DNA of 34,395 bases from Chara braunii (Eukaryota; Streptophyta; Charophyceae; Charales; Characeae), in contig BFEA01000039.1 in NCBI GenBank assembly GCA_003427395.1, positions 3,452,417 through 3,486,811 on the forward strand. The letters run 5' to 3'. Within the stretch, counting starts at the first letter, position 1, and the number at the start of each line of letters is the position of its first letter. This document shows positions 21,848-32,095 of this stretch, piece by piece. Made by a program: the position numbers and the translations under genes. The notes beneath the pieces were generated by a model that had not been told where the DNA came from, searched no databases, and saw only the letters and a program-made list of their open reading frames with translations.

Positions 21848-21906
21848 GTTAGTGCAGGTAGCAGTGGACACAAAAATTCCTTGCAAGGACTATCGACCTA
21901 TTTATG
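21848..21906 (+). CDS. Calpain-like gene, small exon of the catalytic domain
   Basis: The 59-nt exon encodes LVQVAVDTKIPCKDYRPIY. This matches the calpain segment where a beta strand (V-V-I-D-D/W-x-P) follows the active-site helix. TTTGCCAG precedes it. One base completes the codon left by the donor at 17286 and one base is left before the donor GTGAGG at 21907 (phase 1). It therefore joins in frame to both neighbours. Confidence 0.8.
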
Positions 21907-21944
21907 GTGAGGACCCAAAACTTCCATCCCCAGTGACGACAATT

Positions 21945-22012
<68 letters not shown>

Positions 22013-22172
22013 NNNNNNNNNNNNNNNNNNNNNNNNNNNNNNNNNNNNNNNNNNNNNNNNNNNNNNNNNNNNNNNNNNNNNNNNNNNNNNNNNNNNNNNN
22101 NNNNNNNNNNNNNNNNNNNNNNNNNNNNNNNNTGTGTGTGTGTGTGTGTGTGTGTGTGTGTCTCTGTGCCAG
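21907..22172. other. Short intron with (CT)n, 120-N gap and (TG)n
   Basis: The intron carries CT repeats (21947-22012), an assembly gap of 120 N (22013-22132) and TG repeats (22133-22160), ending in TCTCTGTGCCAG. The gap length is likely nominal. The CT tract plus CAG makes a strong acceptor context. Confidence 0.85.
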
Positions 22173-22427
22173 CTTTGTCTGCCAGAGTTGAATGCCTGAA
22201 CTGTCGACTCACAGAATCTATTGTGTGGTGGCCATTTGGGACAGCACACTCGACTGCAAACGAACTCTGGGTGATGCTGATTGAAAAGGCGTATGCGAAG
22301 CTGCATGGTTCATATGAGGCCCTGTCGGGAGGTTCACCCAGTGAAGCCATCCAAGATTTAACAGGTGCACCATGCGTCACGTTTGTGTTCTCAAGCCAGA
22401 AGTTCCTACGATTCGAGTCAACAGGAG
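22173..22427 (+). CDS. Calpain-like gene, exon of the catalytic domain core
   Basis: It encodes [20 protein letters not shown] followed by LSGG, then SEAIQDLTG. This is the most conserved core helix of calpains (E-x-W-x-x-L-x-E-K-A-Y-A-K-x-x-G-x-Y-x-x-L-x-G-G) and is complete. The acceptor at 22172 was chosen because it is phase 1, as required by the donor at 21907; another CAG at 22185 gives the wrong phase. The donor GTTCGT at 22428 is weak but also phase 1 and gives the normal spacing to the next motif. GTGCAC at 22365 is an alternative in the same phase, losing 21 residues. Confidence 0.8.
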
Positions 22428-22779
22428 GTTCGTTCATTGATTTTCGATTTTCTTCCCACCTAAGCCACCTTATTATACCTTTAATATGTTCAATCTGACG
22501 ATTCCCACTCAGGTGGAGTATCGCTACGGCCTGTCAACCGTTTCCTCTCTCTTTGATGTACAGCATGATTAGTGTGTACTGAGAATAGTGAAATGCTTCG
22601 AGCTTTGAGGAATCAAATGCTGTGCCACAATACCCATGAAATAACTGCTGCAACACTTGCGGGTTACACTTGTCGGACCATGGAAAGCAAACAGTACAGT
22701 GCAGGAAGGGAGTGCTTGTGGGCTGGGACTGGATCCATACTAGCCCATTTCTTATCCCAGAAAGACAAATGCGAGGAAT

Positions 22780-23460
22780 GAGACCTCGCAGAGGCCTTTT
22801 TGGCCCTGGCAGCCGACAGAGTGAGGGGCTCGTGCCCACCCTAAGTAAAATGGGCCTGTGTTTTGCAAGGAGGCCCGATTTTTGTCATTTCTGAACTGTG
22901 GGCTGGGCAGACAGTGTCCATGCACCAGTTGGTTACAGGGCCACGTCTGTGTGAGCACGACAGACTGAGCCTCAGGGCTCTTTCCAGCAGTGACGTGGCC
23001 GAAGTCTCTCGGCCAATGAGAAGTGAGCAAGCGACGTGGCGGGAGGTCCGTGGGCCGATGAGAATGCAGCGTGCAACAGCAGCCACGTCGCACAGTTGGG
23101 CAGCTTAACTGCTGTGGGTCCAGGCAACTGTCTGAGAGGGCCTGGGCGCAGGCACTTTGGCCCAACTTGAAGCTACTGGGCATGCGCAGGCCAGGCCCAG
23201 GGCCGCCAGAGGCAGGCTCACTTTCCATATAGGAAAGTGAGTGCCCACACCAGGGGACAATCTGGCTGGCTCGACCTATAAACGCCGTAGGACGTGAAAT
23301 GGTTGTTGCCCACGAAATGGACAACAATTGAAACCGGATGCAAGGCCTGCCTATGCTGCGATGCTCAGTAGACTCCTGCACCTTTAAAAGAGAGCTGGCA
23401 ACTCTCTGAATTCAAGCGGAAAGGTACAGGGAAGAAACCCTCGACGAACTATTGAACAAG
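22780..23460 (+). mobile_element. LTR-like GC-rich segment with TATA box
   Basis: Positions 23217-23241 form an inverted repeat (CTCACTTTCC, ATATA, GGAAAGTGAG). A TATAAAC box follows at 23277-23283 and a transcript-like GC-rich leader after it. No coding region is recognisable. A solo LTR or retroelement fragment in the calpain intron is my reading; no LTR ends are defined. Confidence 0.35.
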
Positions 23461-23871
23461 TGTAAGCTTCGCTACCCGAACGTTATGAGTACTGACCAGC
23501 AACCTGGGCTTGGTACTGTAGATTTTCTGGAGGTCAAAATCTCGCCTGAATTTCCGGACAGTCAAGTTTCCGTTCCTTCGATTTCATGTTTGATTTTTTC
23601 TTTAAAAGTAATTGATGAATATGACATTCCACATACCATACTATAGAACTTCGTGACACTCCGGAACTACGATACATGGGCTAGGTACTTCTGGGGAGCG
23701 GCAGTCTGGTTCCTGTTCCTCGGTAAGTCAAGAAGTAATACATCATATATACTCACACAGCACTCCTCCCCATTGCGGTTGGAAGGCCCGAGTGGACGGC
23801 ATTGGTCACTTCCCGCAGGCCCTCACCCCTGTGCAATCTGGCCTCAATGACTTATCCTACGGGTGACTGAC

Positions 23872-23920
23872 TTGGGCTCCTTGCTTTTTTTTTTTTTTTT
23901 TTTTTTTGGGCTCCTTGCTT
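23872..23920 (+). repeat. 15-bp direct repeats around a pure poly-T run
   Basis: TTGGGCTCCTTGCTT occurs at 23872-23886 and 23906-23920 with only T residues (about 19) between. It looks like an inserted homopolymer with target duplication, or an assembly slip. Confidence 0.8.
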
Positions 23921-24149
23921 CTAGCTAGCCTTTTGTCCGTCATTCTGAATGTGTTCTCCCTCGTACCTTGTTTCTCTCAGCTGCTAGGCCATCTCAATCA
24001 CTTGGATCGCTAGAGCAGTAGAGGGTTTCTTATTCTCTGACGTTCGCTACTTGGTGACTCTTGCTACCATTCTGCCCTTCAGTTAACCATGGGCTATCAC
24101 TTATCTTGGAAGGGACTGGATAAACGCTAAGCCCTGGGGTGGCTAAGCT

Positions 24150-25110
24150 TTATCCTGGGCAAAAAAACCTGTGAAAATACACTAAATGGAGGTAGAACCT
24201 CCCTTTTCTTCCTGTGTATATTCCTGTGGGCCGTGCTGTAGTTGAAATCTCTTTGGCTCTCTTGAATCTTGATTCCTCCTTAACTTCCAAAGTCCAGTTT
24301 ATGGTTTCCTTATCTAGAGGCCAAGGATACATTTGTGAGGTGGGTGTAAAAGGAGGCCGGGAATCCCTCCACATCTCAACCCGGTGTACTGGGGCCATTA
24401 CCCAGCATTGGCTTGTCTGGAAACCGGGTCCAGCCTCCCCTTGAGCATAATTCTTAAAAAGGAAAACTGGACTAAGAAAAGTTTCCACTACTTTCGTTTT
24501 CCTCACAGCGTTGTCTGGAACGGCTACTTCCTCTGTTGGTGGTTGGTCTGATAGGCTTGTGGTCTCCCCAGGATCTTTAATCGTGTACATGTTGCAGATC
24601 GGTCAGTTGTTTCTGGGGCCCTCTTCCATGTTGGGTGCGGTATCTGTAGTCCTTGTTGCCCAGTCCCCATGTTTCCATTTGAAAGGTCCTCTTAGAAGGT
24701 CTATAGCCAGTTGCCCGGGAAAGAGTAAGATGTTGTTCAGGTTTTCTTGTAGGTTGTGGGTCTTGTGGCAGCCTTTTATGATTTGTCTTAGTTATCCCAC
24801 GGTCTTCCACCTTCCTTCTGACTCCAGCCAGAGGTGTTCGATTTGTCACACGCCTCTCTCTGCCCAGGTGCCCCATTTTGAGTCGATTGCTGTTAATGTC
24901 CATGGCTTCCCTTGGGGTTGTAGGATGCATTGGTTGCAGAAGAGGGGTTGTCTGAGGACTTTTTCTTTGGCCATTGGTTCTCTTACCTCGGCTGGGAAGA
25001 TTTTCCTCCATGTCTTGAGAAGCTTCCACCAGAATTCTTAGTTCTGTTCCCCTTCCTGCTCCCTCGGTTTGCCCAGGATTTGGACTTCATCCAGCACAGA
25101 CCTTGCATGT
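24150..25110 (-). mobile_element. Transposon fragment, minus strand, unidentified family
   Basis: Two long minus-strand open segments (24590-24150 and 25029-24577) read through this region. The first contains QCWVMAPVHRVEMWRD and PWPLDKETINWTLEVKEES. I do not recognise the domain. A 36-bp stretch (24349-24384) is the exact reverse complement of 27818-27853, and the neighbouring 50 bp is clearly similar, so this is a dispersed repeat present twice in opposite orientation. A LINE or LTR element ORF is likely. Confidence 0.5.
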
Positions 25111-25223
25111 TGTCTGGGGTTTTGAATTTAGCAAGTTGATTTATCCTGCATAGTCTCAAATTGATCCATGGGAAACTGTAGTTTGTTATGATTTTCAGAT
25201 TCCATTTGGTTTGCAGGGCTTTG

Positions 25224-25470
25224 ATCTTTGTCTTCGGGTCTAGGACTCCCAGCCAAGATAACGCATTTTCACTCTACTTTGGAGATAAAGTGTAACCCTA
25301 GATGGGTCCCTGGACTAGAGGAATGCGGCTGCCCTTCTCCTGAGTTGGGCTTTCTGTTGTTTCTGTGTCTTCGGGTCTAGGACTCCCATCCCTTCCTGTG
25401 ATACCTTCAAGATAACGCATTTTCACGCTACTTTGGAGATAAAGTGTAACCCTAGATGGGTCCCTGGATG
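25224..25470 (+). repeat. Imperfect tandem duplication
   Basis: Both copies have CTTCGGGTCTAGGACTCCCA then AAGATAACGCATTTTCAC, TACTTTGGAGATAAAGTGTA and GATGGGTCCCTGGA. The second begins near 25369 and has a 22-bp insertion. The spacing is about 150 bp. Confidence 0.85.
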
Positions 25471-25487
25471 AGGAGAGGCGGTTAACG

Positions 25488-26195
25488 GAGACCCAAAATT
25501 TCAGCGTTTTTTTAATGCTATTTATAAGAAAACCAGAAGCCCTTTTTAACCAAAAATTGCATCATTCCATAGAGTGCAGACCAGGAGCTGAAACTGGGGG
25601 TCCCCCGTTAACCACATGGTATAAACGAACGGAGACCCAAAATTTCAGCGTTTTTTTAATGCTATTTATAAGAAAATCAGAAGGCCTTTTTAACCACAAA
25701 TTGCATCATTTAATAGAGTGCAGACCATATTAACAAACCATTAAAAAAAAAAACGGAAAAAAATAAATAAAAACAGGGTGAAACAGTAAGGCAAAAGTGC
25801 ACTTGAATGACATTTTGGATTCAGCGAATTTTCAGGATTTTCAGCGTTTTTGGAAATGGTCTTATCACAAGTTATCAGAGGAAATTCCAATGCTCCAAAT
25901 GAGACCAAATTTGGTACACAACAACCTTGAAGTAAGACAAAAACAGGCAAAAAAAAAAAAAAAACATAAAATTTTAAATTTCACCCTCAAACCCTAATTT
26001 CAGTTTTGGACCTGTTACTCAAGAGCTGAAACTGGGGGTACCCCGTTAACCACGTGTGGTAGACGAGAGGTGGTTAACGGAGACCCAAAATTTCAGCGTT
26101 TTTTTAATGCTATTTATAAGAAAAACAGAAGCCCTTTTTAACCAAAAATTGCATCATTCCATAGAGTGCAGACCATATTAACAAACCATTAAAAA
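25488..26195 (+). repeat. Three copies of a repeat of about 115 bp
   Basis: Copies begin with GGAGACCCAAAATTTCAGCG at about 25488, 25629 and 26080. They continue through TTTTTAATGCTATTTATAAG and AGAGTGCAGACCA. The segment GAGCTGAAACTGGGGGT with CCCCGTTAACCAC lies after the first copy and again at about 26020-26053. The intervening 25740-26050 is A-rich unique sequence. Confidence 0.9.
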
Positions 26196-26457
26196 AGGCG
26201 CTGCCGGAAACACGAGAGTCTACTAGACCAGCTGCCCAGTTTGGCTATCATCTTGTTCATTAGTGCTGGTGCCATTGCGTGGTTGGGACCGGCGTTGGAA
26301 ACTTGAATGCCCAGGAATCGAAGGAGCTTGTTGCCTCAGATTTATTGCTTCCATTACAAACAATTTCGCAATCTTTGAAAGGTTGTTGGGCTCCAAGATA
26401 TTACTGCCCATTCTGTGCCACGCTCCTAACAGTCTTCTTTGTGCATTTCCCTTTCAG

Positions 26458-26597
26458 GCTTTTGGCCTCTATTGAAGGGTTACTGTGACCGAGGCTTCAT
26501 TTTGACCGTTATTGCTGCTGGTCCTGACGAGTGTGCTGAGAATCAGGTCAAGAGGGAAGGACCTCTCGTGAACGGGCACGCATTTGCCGTGCTGGAG
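26458..26597 (+). CDS. Calpain-like gene, exon with the catalytic His
   Basis: The exon encodes FWPLLKGYCDRGFILTVIAA then REGPLVNGHAFAVLEV. The last part matches the calpain motif G-L/V-V-x-G-H-A-Y/F-S/A-V/I. The His (codon 26577-26579) is conserved. Two bases complete the codon from the phase-1 donor at 22428; the exon ends in phase 0 before GTACGT. The expected Ca2+ or substrate loop before the His is of normal length. Confidence 0.85.
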
Positions 26598-26736
26598 GTA
26601 CGTTCTTAATTCTGTATCTCCTATTTGCATTTGAGTCTCATTTGTGTACAACTATGCAAGGTTGTGCTGGATGCACGCCACAAAATTCTCCCAGCGAAAG
26701 TGTGAGGTGCACTCTGCTTGCTTTTCCCATTGAATG

Positions 26737-26755
26737 TGTGTGTGTGTGTGTGTGC

Positions 26756-26804
<49 letters not shown>
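26737..26804. repeat. (GT)n microsatellite
   Basis: GT repeat of about 68 bp with one CTT interruption, within the intron after the His exon. Confidence 0.95.
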
Positions 26805-26806
<2 letters not shown>

Positions 26807-27227
26807 ATGTGTGTGAAAACACACATTCCAGAAGCCTCAGCACATAACAAATACATGCTCCATCTCATCTTCACCTCACAAGGTAAACCCCAGGACTTCT
26901 CAAAATTCCAACATCCATCGTATTACATCACACCTCATACCAGCAGAAAAAGCAGGGAAAAGACCACAGCAAAAAGAAGTCCTGAAAAAAGAAAAAGGGA
27001 AAAAAATAAGCTGATGATAGATTCATCATTGACAACTTCAAAAGGAACGTGTTGACCAACGGTAAGCTGGGGACCATAATGGGCAACACCCTCAGACTTG
27101 CCTGGGGAACCCTGGCAAGTCAACAGCTTCACGATGACCTCGGCTCGACAGCCTCCCAAACACTCTCAGATGCAACACTGACCCTCGACAGCAGGTGAAA
27201 TGTCAACGAAAGCTTGGGACTAAGGAA

Positions 27228-27858
27228 CGACTGTGGAACATTCCTGCGGACTCAGGTTGGATAAACCCGCTCTAGCCGAATACGCCGATCTAACAGCCTC
27301 CCAGCTGAGAGGAGCGGGCTTAGACCAGACCACATAGGACCCAGAGTTGTTGGAAAGGGCACTGGCACACCAGGAGGGTCTCCACAGGAAAGGCTGTTTT
27401 TCGAGCAACAGGCAGAGGAGACAACCTCGCAGCCTTCCAACTGCGAAGTGCGGGCTCTCACCGGATTGTATAGGACTTAGGGTGGTAGAGCGGAATTACA
27501 CCTAATCTTAGAAGACTCAGGATTTAAAAAAAAGGGGCCTTCACACAACAGGAGGATACCCACAGGGAGGCCAGACTTCCGGTAGCAGGCAGGGGGAAGA
27601 AAGGGGTTTAGGGTTTTAGAAGAGAAAACCCAAACTAGTTTCCAGGAACAATGAGTAGCCTTGGGTTGGCTTTCATTACTTTCTCCCTTTTCGCTGAGAT
27701 CCCACGAGGACTGGCTTTGATAACTAGGTGGAGGATTAGCTAGAGGAGATCTCCGAAGAAGGGGACACTGGACCCGTTTTCCAGTTAAAGCCCAAGCTGA
27801 GTGCTGGCCACATTATTCCGGGTTGAGATGTGGAGGGATTCCCGGCCTCCTTTTGCTC
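27228..27858 (+). mobile_element. Fragment of the same repeat as 24.15-25.1 kb, opposite orientation
   Basis: The last part (27760-27853) matches the reverse complement of 24349-24440, exact over 36 bp and similar over a further 55 bp. The rest (27228-27760) should be the upstream (5') part of that repeat; no coding motif was recognised. It stops at AT-rich sequence just before a single N at 27933. Confidence 0.55.
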
Positions 27859-27933
27859 GTATATATAAATAAAATCAAGTTTATAATACTTTATATATTA
27901 AAAAAAAGCATACAAATACACATACAAAAAAAN

Positions 27934-28060
27934 CGGTTAACTAACACACACACACACACACCACACACACACACACACACAGACTGTGTGTCTGTGGGGC
28001 CCGGTTAACTAACACACACACACACACAGACTGTGTGTCTGTGGGCCCTGGTCAACTAAC
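27934..28060. repeat. (CA)n with a duplicated flank
   Basis: CGGTTAACTAACACACA, a CA run and CAGACTGTGTGTCTGTGGG are followed by a second copy of the same order (about 28001-28060). The N at 27933 starts this contig. Confidence 0.85.
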
Positions 28061-28296
28061 AGTCCGAAAAGTACGAATGATGAGGTCATTTTACTCACAA
28101 GAAGGCTTGAACTCTGGACCTCTGTACTATAGCAGCTCAAACACATCGCTGTTCTTTCAAGATTAAGCAGGGGCTGTATTCACAGCCTTGCATTGCTTTG
28201 TTTGTTTGAGTTGTGAGTAAGCTGTCAGGTTATTGTGACTCAATCAAGGGTTGGAGCTCATTTGGTTGATCCTCTGTGATTTTGTTGGAATGGCAG

Positions 28297-28737
28297 ACTT
28301 GGTGCTCCGGTGCCGATGAAAGTGGGGATTTGGATCATCGACAAGCAGAACCAATTTATAGTCGTAAAGCAGAGTAATGAGACTGTGTGCCAGGTTGAAA
28401 GTATACTGCAACCTGGTCTCTACCGGGTGATGGTGAAAGCATTCTCATATACGGATGACAATGGGGAGGTGGTGAAATTCCCCGATGGTGGAGGGACTGC
28501 ATTGCCTCGCCGGTTTGTGCTGGTTGCACATTCAGATAAAGCACTTGGGATGCACTTAATGACAGGACCGAGGCCATCTTCAACAAAGCCCTGGAAGGAT
28601 CTTCGCATGCCTTGCAGCTTCATTGCAGACGACTGGTCAGCTGCTGGGAACACCAAGCAGCCATCACGAATGTTCCGGCTGAAGGTTCCGGAGCCAACTA
28701 GAATTGTCGTCACAATTGACCAGGAAGACACCCAAAG
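28297..28737 (+). CDS. Complete C2L/domain III module exon, phase 2-2, apparently misplaced
   Basis: The 441-nt exon encodes a whole calpain domain III-like module: VGIWIIDKQNQFIVVKQSNE, GLYRVMVKAFSYTDDNGEVV, LPRRFVLVAHSDKA, MPCSFIADDWSAAGN, FRLKVPEPTRIVVTIDQED. Its first half matches 15565-15850 and its second half matches 7540-7717. Acceptor CAG ends at 28296 and donor GTAAAG starts at 28738. It enters and leaves in phase 2, so it can be inserted or lost without changing the frame of a phase-2 intron. The intron in which it now lies (26598-33905) is phase 0, where it cannot be spliced in. It probably belongs in the C2L tandem part of this gene, or to a paralogue. Confidence 0.8.
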
Positions 28738-28741
28738 GTAA

Positions 28742-28745
<4 letters not shown>

Positions 28746-28788
<43 letters not shown>
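28746..28788. repeat. (CT)n microsatellite
   Basis: CT run ending exactly at the adapter junction at 28789. Confidence 0.95.
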
Positions 28789-28790
<2 letters not shown>

Positions 28791-28826
28791 GTCTCTTATA
28801 CACATCTAGATGTGTATAAGAGACAG
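28789..28826. other. Nextera mate-pair junction adapter left in the assembly
   Basis: CTGTCTCTTATACACATCT (19 bp) is directly followed by its reverse complement. This is the circularisation junction adapter of Nextera mate-pair libraries (Tn5 mosaic ends). Its translation gives the known contaminant peptide VSYTHLDVYKRQ. Sequence left and right of it was joined in the library, not in the genome. Confidence 0.98.
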
Positions 28827-28833
28827 GATGATA

Positions 28834-28888
28834 GATTGTTTCGTCGGAGTTGCACCGACTCATCAGGAAGCTGAACCCTCGACAATAT
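28834..28888 (-). ncRNA. Type III hammerhead ribozyme, intact core
   Basis: On the minus strand, reading down from 28888, ATTGTC is followed by stem-loop I (GAGG, loop GTTCAG, CTTC), the core CTGATGA, stem II (GTCGG, loop TGCAACT, CCGAC: five Watson-Crick pairs), GAAA, and CAAT closing stem III with ATTG. The cleavage site would be after GUC (28881-28883). All invariant core bases are present. The order stem III, I, II, III is the type III arrangement. Stem III is only 4-5 pairs, as is usual for retrozyme and viroid-like hammerheads (family knowledge). The 3' flank is cut off by the adapter. Confidence 0.8.
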
Positions 28889-28959
28889 GTGGAATCTCCG
28901 TATTTGATGGTTCTGGTCATGAACCCTTTGACCCGTGTTGAAGGCAGACTGTCCCCAAG

Positions 28960-29530
28960 CGGAACATAGCAGCGGGGAGCAACCCTGCAGAGCACCAGGC
29001 AGCGCAGTAGAGGCAACACGGCGCACAATGCCAAAAAACGACTGCAAGGAACAACACAGCGGCGGATGACGGATGAACAGCACAGCAACCGTGCCATGAA
29101 GCACAAGGCAACACAAGCAAGGCAACTACACTGCAAGGGACGGCAGGGCGAGCAGACCAGGCCCGCAAGCACCAAACACGGAAGGCATGACCAGCGGATG
29201 AGCAGCAAGGCAGCAGAGTAGCAAAGCGCAAGGCAACACCAGCAACATGGCCACACCACACAGCGAACACATCAACCTGCAGAGAACCACATGCGAATCA
29301 AGTGGAACAGGCAGCAGGGCAGCGGCAGAGCGCAGAAGAGGCCATCCACTCCGACACGGAGCACAGCGGCACACGACCTACTCACATCACGATTGAACCC
29401 CGCAGACTGTTGGTTCCCACCACCCACTGAGCCAGGGAAACACTCCGACGAGCGTCCGTCATCACCCACAGGCAACACAGACATGCCAAACCAAGCGGCA
29501 CTCCAAACGTGGAACAACCGACTGTTTGGC
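28960..29530 (+). other. T-poor, strand-asymmetric stretch, no gene seen
   Basis: The + strand is strikingly poor in T and rich in GCA/ACA words (GCAACA, CAGCA). Long minus-strand open frames here arise from that skew and run through the adapter, so they are not genes. A repeat or retroelement leader is possible. Confidence 0.4.
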
Positions 29531-29619
29531 ACTACTTAAGGGTGCTCAGTTGGGTAAGCAAAAATACTTAATAAAAGATCAGAGGGAGGACAGACAACAA
29601 GAGGAAAACAGACAAACAT

Positions 29620-29624
<5 letters not shown>

Positions 29625-29680
<56 letters not shown>
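29625..29680. repeat. (GT)n microsatellite
   Basis: GT repeat of about 56 bp. Confidence 0.95.
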
Positions 29681-29681
<1 letters not shown>

Positions 29682-31483
29682 AATGGTAGGACAAAACCTC
29701 GCAGTGGTAGCCGCGGCGAGTTGCATACAAAGGCATGACACACATTCATAGTATTTCATACCCATATTGGAACGAGCCGCATTTCACGGCAGAACCAAAG
29801 TACAGGTGCAGACCGTGCAGCCCAAACATCAGAAAACACATCAAAGATCCGAGAGTTCTTTTTTTCCATCCGGTTCTTCCATGGCCATGAGTCGTTTTTT
29901 TTTCGCAGAGGTGGCTATTGAGAACTTTGAAGACACCAGAATTGCAGAGAGTAAGGGAGAGAAAAAGAAAGAAAGAGAAAGAGAAATATGAGCATGATGA
30001 TGCACGTAGAAGCAGCGAACATTGCATACTAGGCTATTAGCACAATTCAAGAGCGGCGCCTTTCCAGCACTGATGGTGCCAGATACTGCCTAAGCCACAC
30101 ACTTAGTAGATGACCCCAATTCCACTGAAGCATTTTTCTGAAACAAGGATTACACTGATTCCATAGCAATCGCAGATGCACAGTATCCAAGAAAGCAATG
30201 AAGGCAAAATCTGCAAAGAATACAGCAAAAATTGCGACGATAAAAACTGCGATATGAGAAGAATCCATTAGCACACTGTAAGGTCGATGTCGGCCTCCAG
30301 TCCCCTTCTGTTACTTCAGATTTAGCCCTGCCAAAAGTTCCTAGAATACACACTCGTCCAGGGCAGAAGTGAAGTACATGCCATGGGTAAGAAGGGTTAG
30401 GAAGCATCCTGCACGGAAGAGAGAGGGGGAATGGATAGGGAAGAAGAATATCCCAATTTGGCCGAGTGGCTGCGAATGTGCCGATGAAACAGAAGGGATA
30501 GGTGGGCCAATTTCGAAGTGCAAATTCACGAGAAAGTGCAATGCTGACATTATGCTGTCCAATTGCAAAAGAAATGAATGAACTTGAGAGGAGAGAGACG
30601 GAAAGAAGAAGAAAAACAAGATGTACACCAGCAAAAGACGAATGATAATTCCCCCTTCTTTTTTGCCAACCAACTCCTCCTTATCTCCTCCTCACGTATT
30701 CAAACAACTCATTTCAGGGTACTCTCTTCTTCATCTAGGCCGAGGCTATGGCAGACTACTAAGGGCTTTGCCTTGACGTGCAAAAGACAACGCAAAGTTG
30801 CTATGGCCTCTTCCTCTCAGGCTGCCATGCCTGACTCTGCCTTGAAGCTTCTTGATGCAGCTCTACCCCAACGGGGGCCTTCCAGATGCAGCGCCCACCA
30901 AGGTGATGAAGATGGCGTCCACCATAGCCAGATAAGTACCCCTGGCGCTCCCCTCTCCTAGCCCCCTTCCTCCTCCTCCTCCCCGAGTTCCTCTGCCATA
31001 GCCAAGGTGGAGAGCTGGGCGCTCCTCTTCCCCACAGCGCTGCTCTACACCAGCTCTGCTTCCAACCAGCGCTCCAGCAGCGTGATGCCAAACTTGCATG
31101 CAGCAAAATGAGGAGCTCTTTGCTCCTCCTGGAGACACAGGCAGCCAACCTGCCTCTTGGGCGGTGACTTCCAGGCCGCGCGGCCTCCAAGCAACCGGTA
31201 CCTCCTCCCGTTTGGCGGGAAACGTCATTGCAGACTCTGAAATTGTCCATACAGGCCCTAGACTCAGGCTACTTGGACTGGTCCCGGCCTTGACCTAGCC
31301 TACCACTACTGGGCCTCTAGAAGTACTAACTTGACTTCTTCTGCTCAGCCTCTGGTTCTTGACACATCTGCGGCTACTTGAGTGGTACCGGCCTACCTGC
31401 TACTCAATTACTTACAGCCGACACTACCGCTACTCGAGTGTGCTCTAAGCTAACCCCGTCACGACCACAGGTGAGTACCGGCC

Positions 31484-31485
<2 letters not shown>
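29681..31485 (+). other. Non-coding sequence with a dispersed repeat segment
   Basis: I see no supported gene. A minus-strand hydrophobic frame (30274-30047) has no recognisable motif. The part at 30880-31000 resembles 14660-14780, suggesting one dispersed repeat family in two places. Confidence 0.35.

Positions 31486-31559
<74 letters not shown>
31486..31559. repeat. (GT)n microsatellite
   Basis: GT repeat of about 74 bp. Confidence 0.95.
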
Positions 31560-31688
31560 GTCATGCTCGCGATTACAATAACCCATGCCATATGTCTCGT
31601 GGAATATCTGAGGGCCTACCTGCCCCCCCTCAGCCCAGGCCAAAACGGGGGAAAAGAACTCCACACGAGGAATCAGGGCCTGGACGTG

Positions 31689-31714
31689 CGACAGTTGACT
31701 TTAGTCAACTGTCG
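31689..31714. repeat. Near-perfect palindrome with paired W-box cores
   Basis: CGACAGTTGACT and its exact inverse are separated by TT. Each arm contains TTGAC. It could form a 12-bp hairpin. Confidence 0.85.
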
Positions 31715-32095
31715 TAACACCAACTGTCAAAGTCCAAAGGTACCCAGCCTGGGCCGCCGGTCAGGTACACACACTTGTTTGTATGCAGGTACCCAGACAG
31801 CATCAGGTCCAAAGGGAAGTCTGCAACTGTACACAATCCAGGCCCTCGGCTGTGATTCAATCTGGACGACTGTGGGGAAAGGACCCCAGGCCAGACAGCC
31901 TCGTCAAATGACACTTAAAAGGCTGGCCTCGAGTGGTCAAGATTCAGTCTTGCTATGCTGCTTGGACGCTGGCTTGACTTCGACCAGACACTGGCGTTGA
32001 TGCTGGCAAGACGCTGGCTGGACACTGGCTGAGCGCAGGCACTGTGGACGACAACGACAGCATGCTAGCGCATTGTATTGTGCGCCAGGCATGAT

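Noticed and set aside
24511-25041. 176-codon + strand open frame
   Set aside because: It is the shadow of the minus-strand transposon fragment, whose frames look more protein-like.
28420-29259. Minus-strand 279-codon open frame
   Set aside because: It reads through the Nextera junction adapter and a CT microsatellite and is antisense to the C2L exon; it is an artefact.
30047-30407. Hydrophobic minus-strand frames as a membrane protein
   Set aside because: Short, overlapping in two frames, no splice sites or family motif seen.
31486-31559. Cys/Val repeat proteins from GT runs
   Set aside because: Translations of dinucleotide microsatellites, here and at the other CA/GT and GA/CT runs, are not genes.
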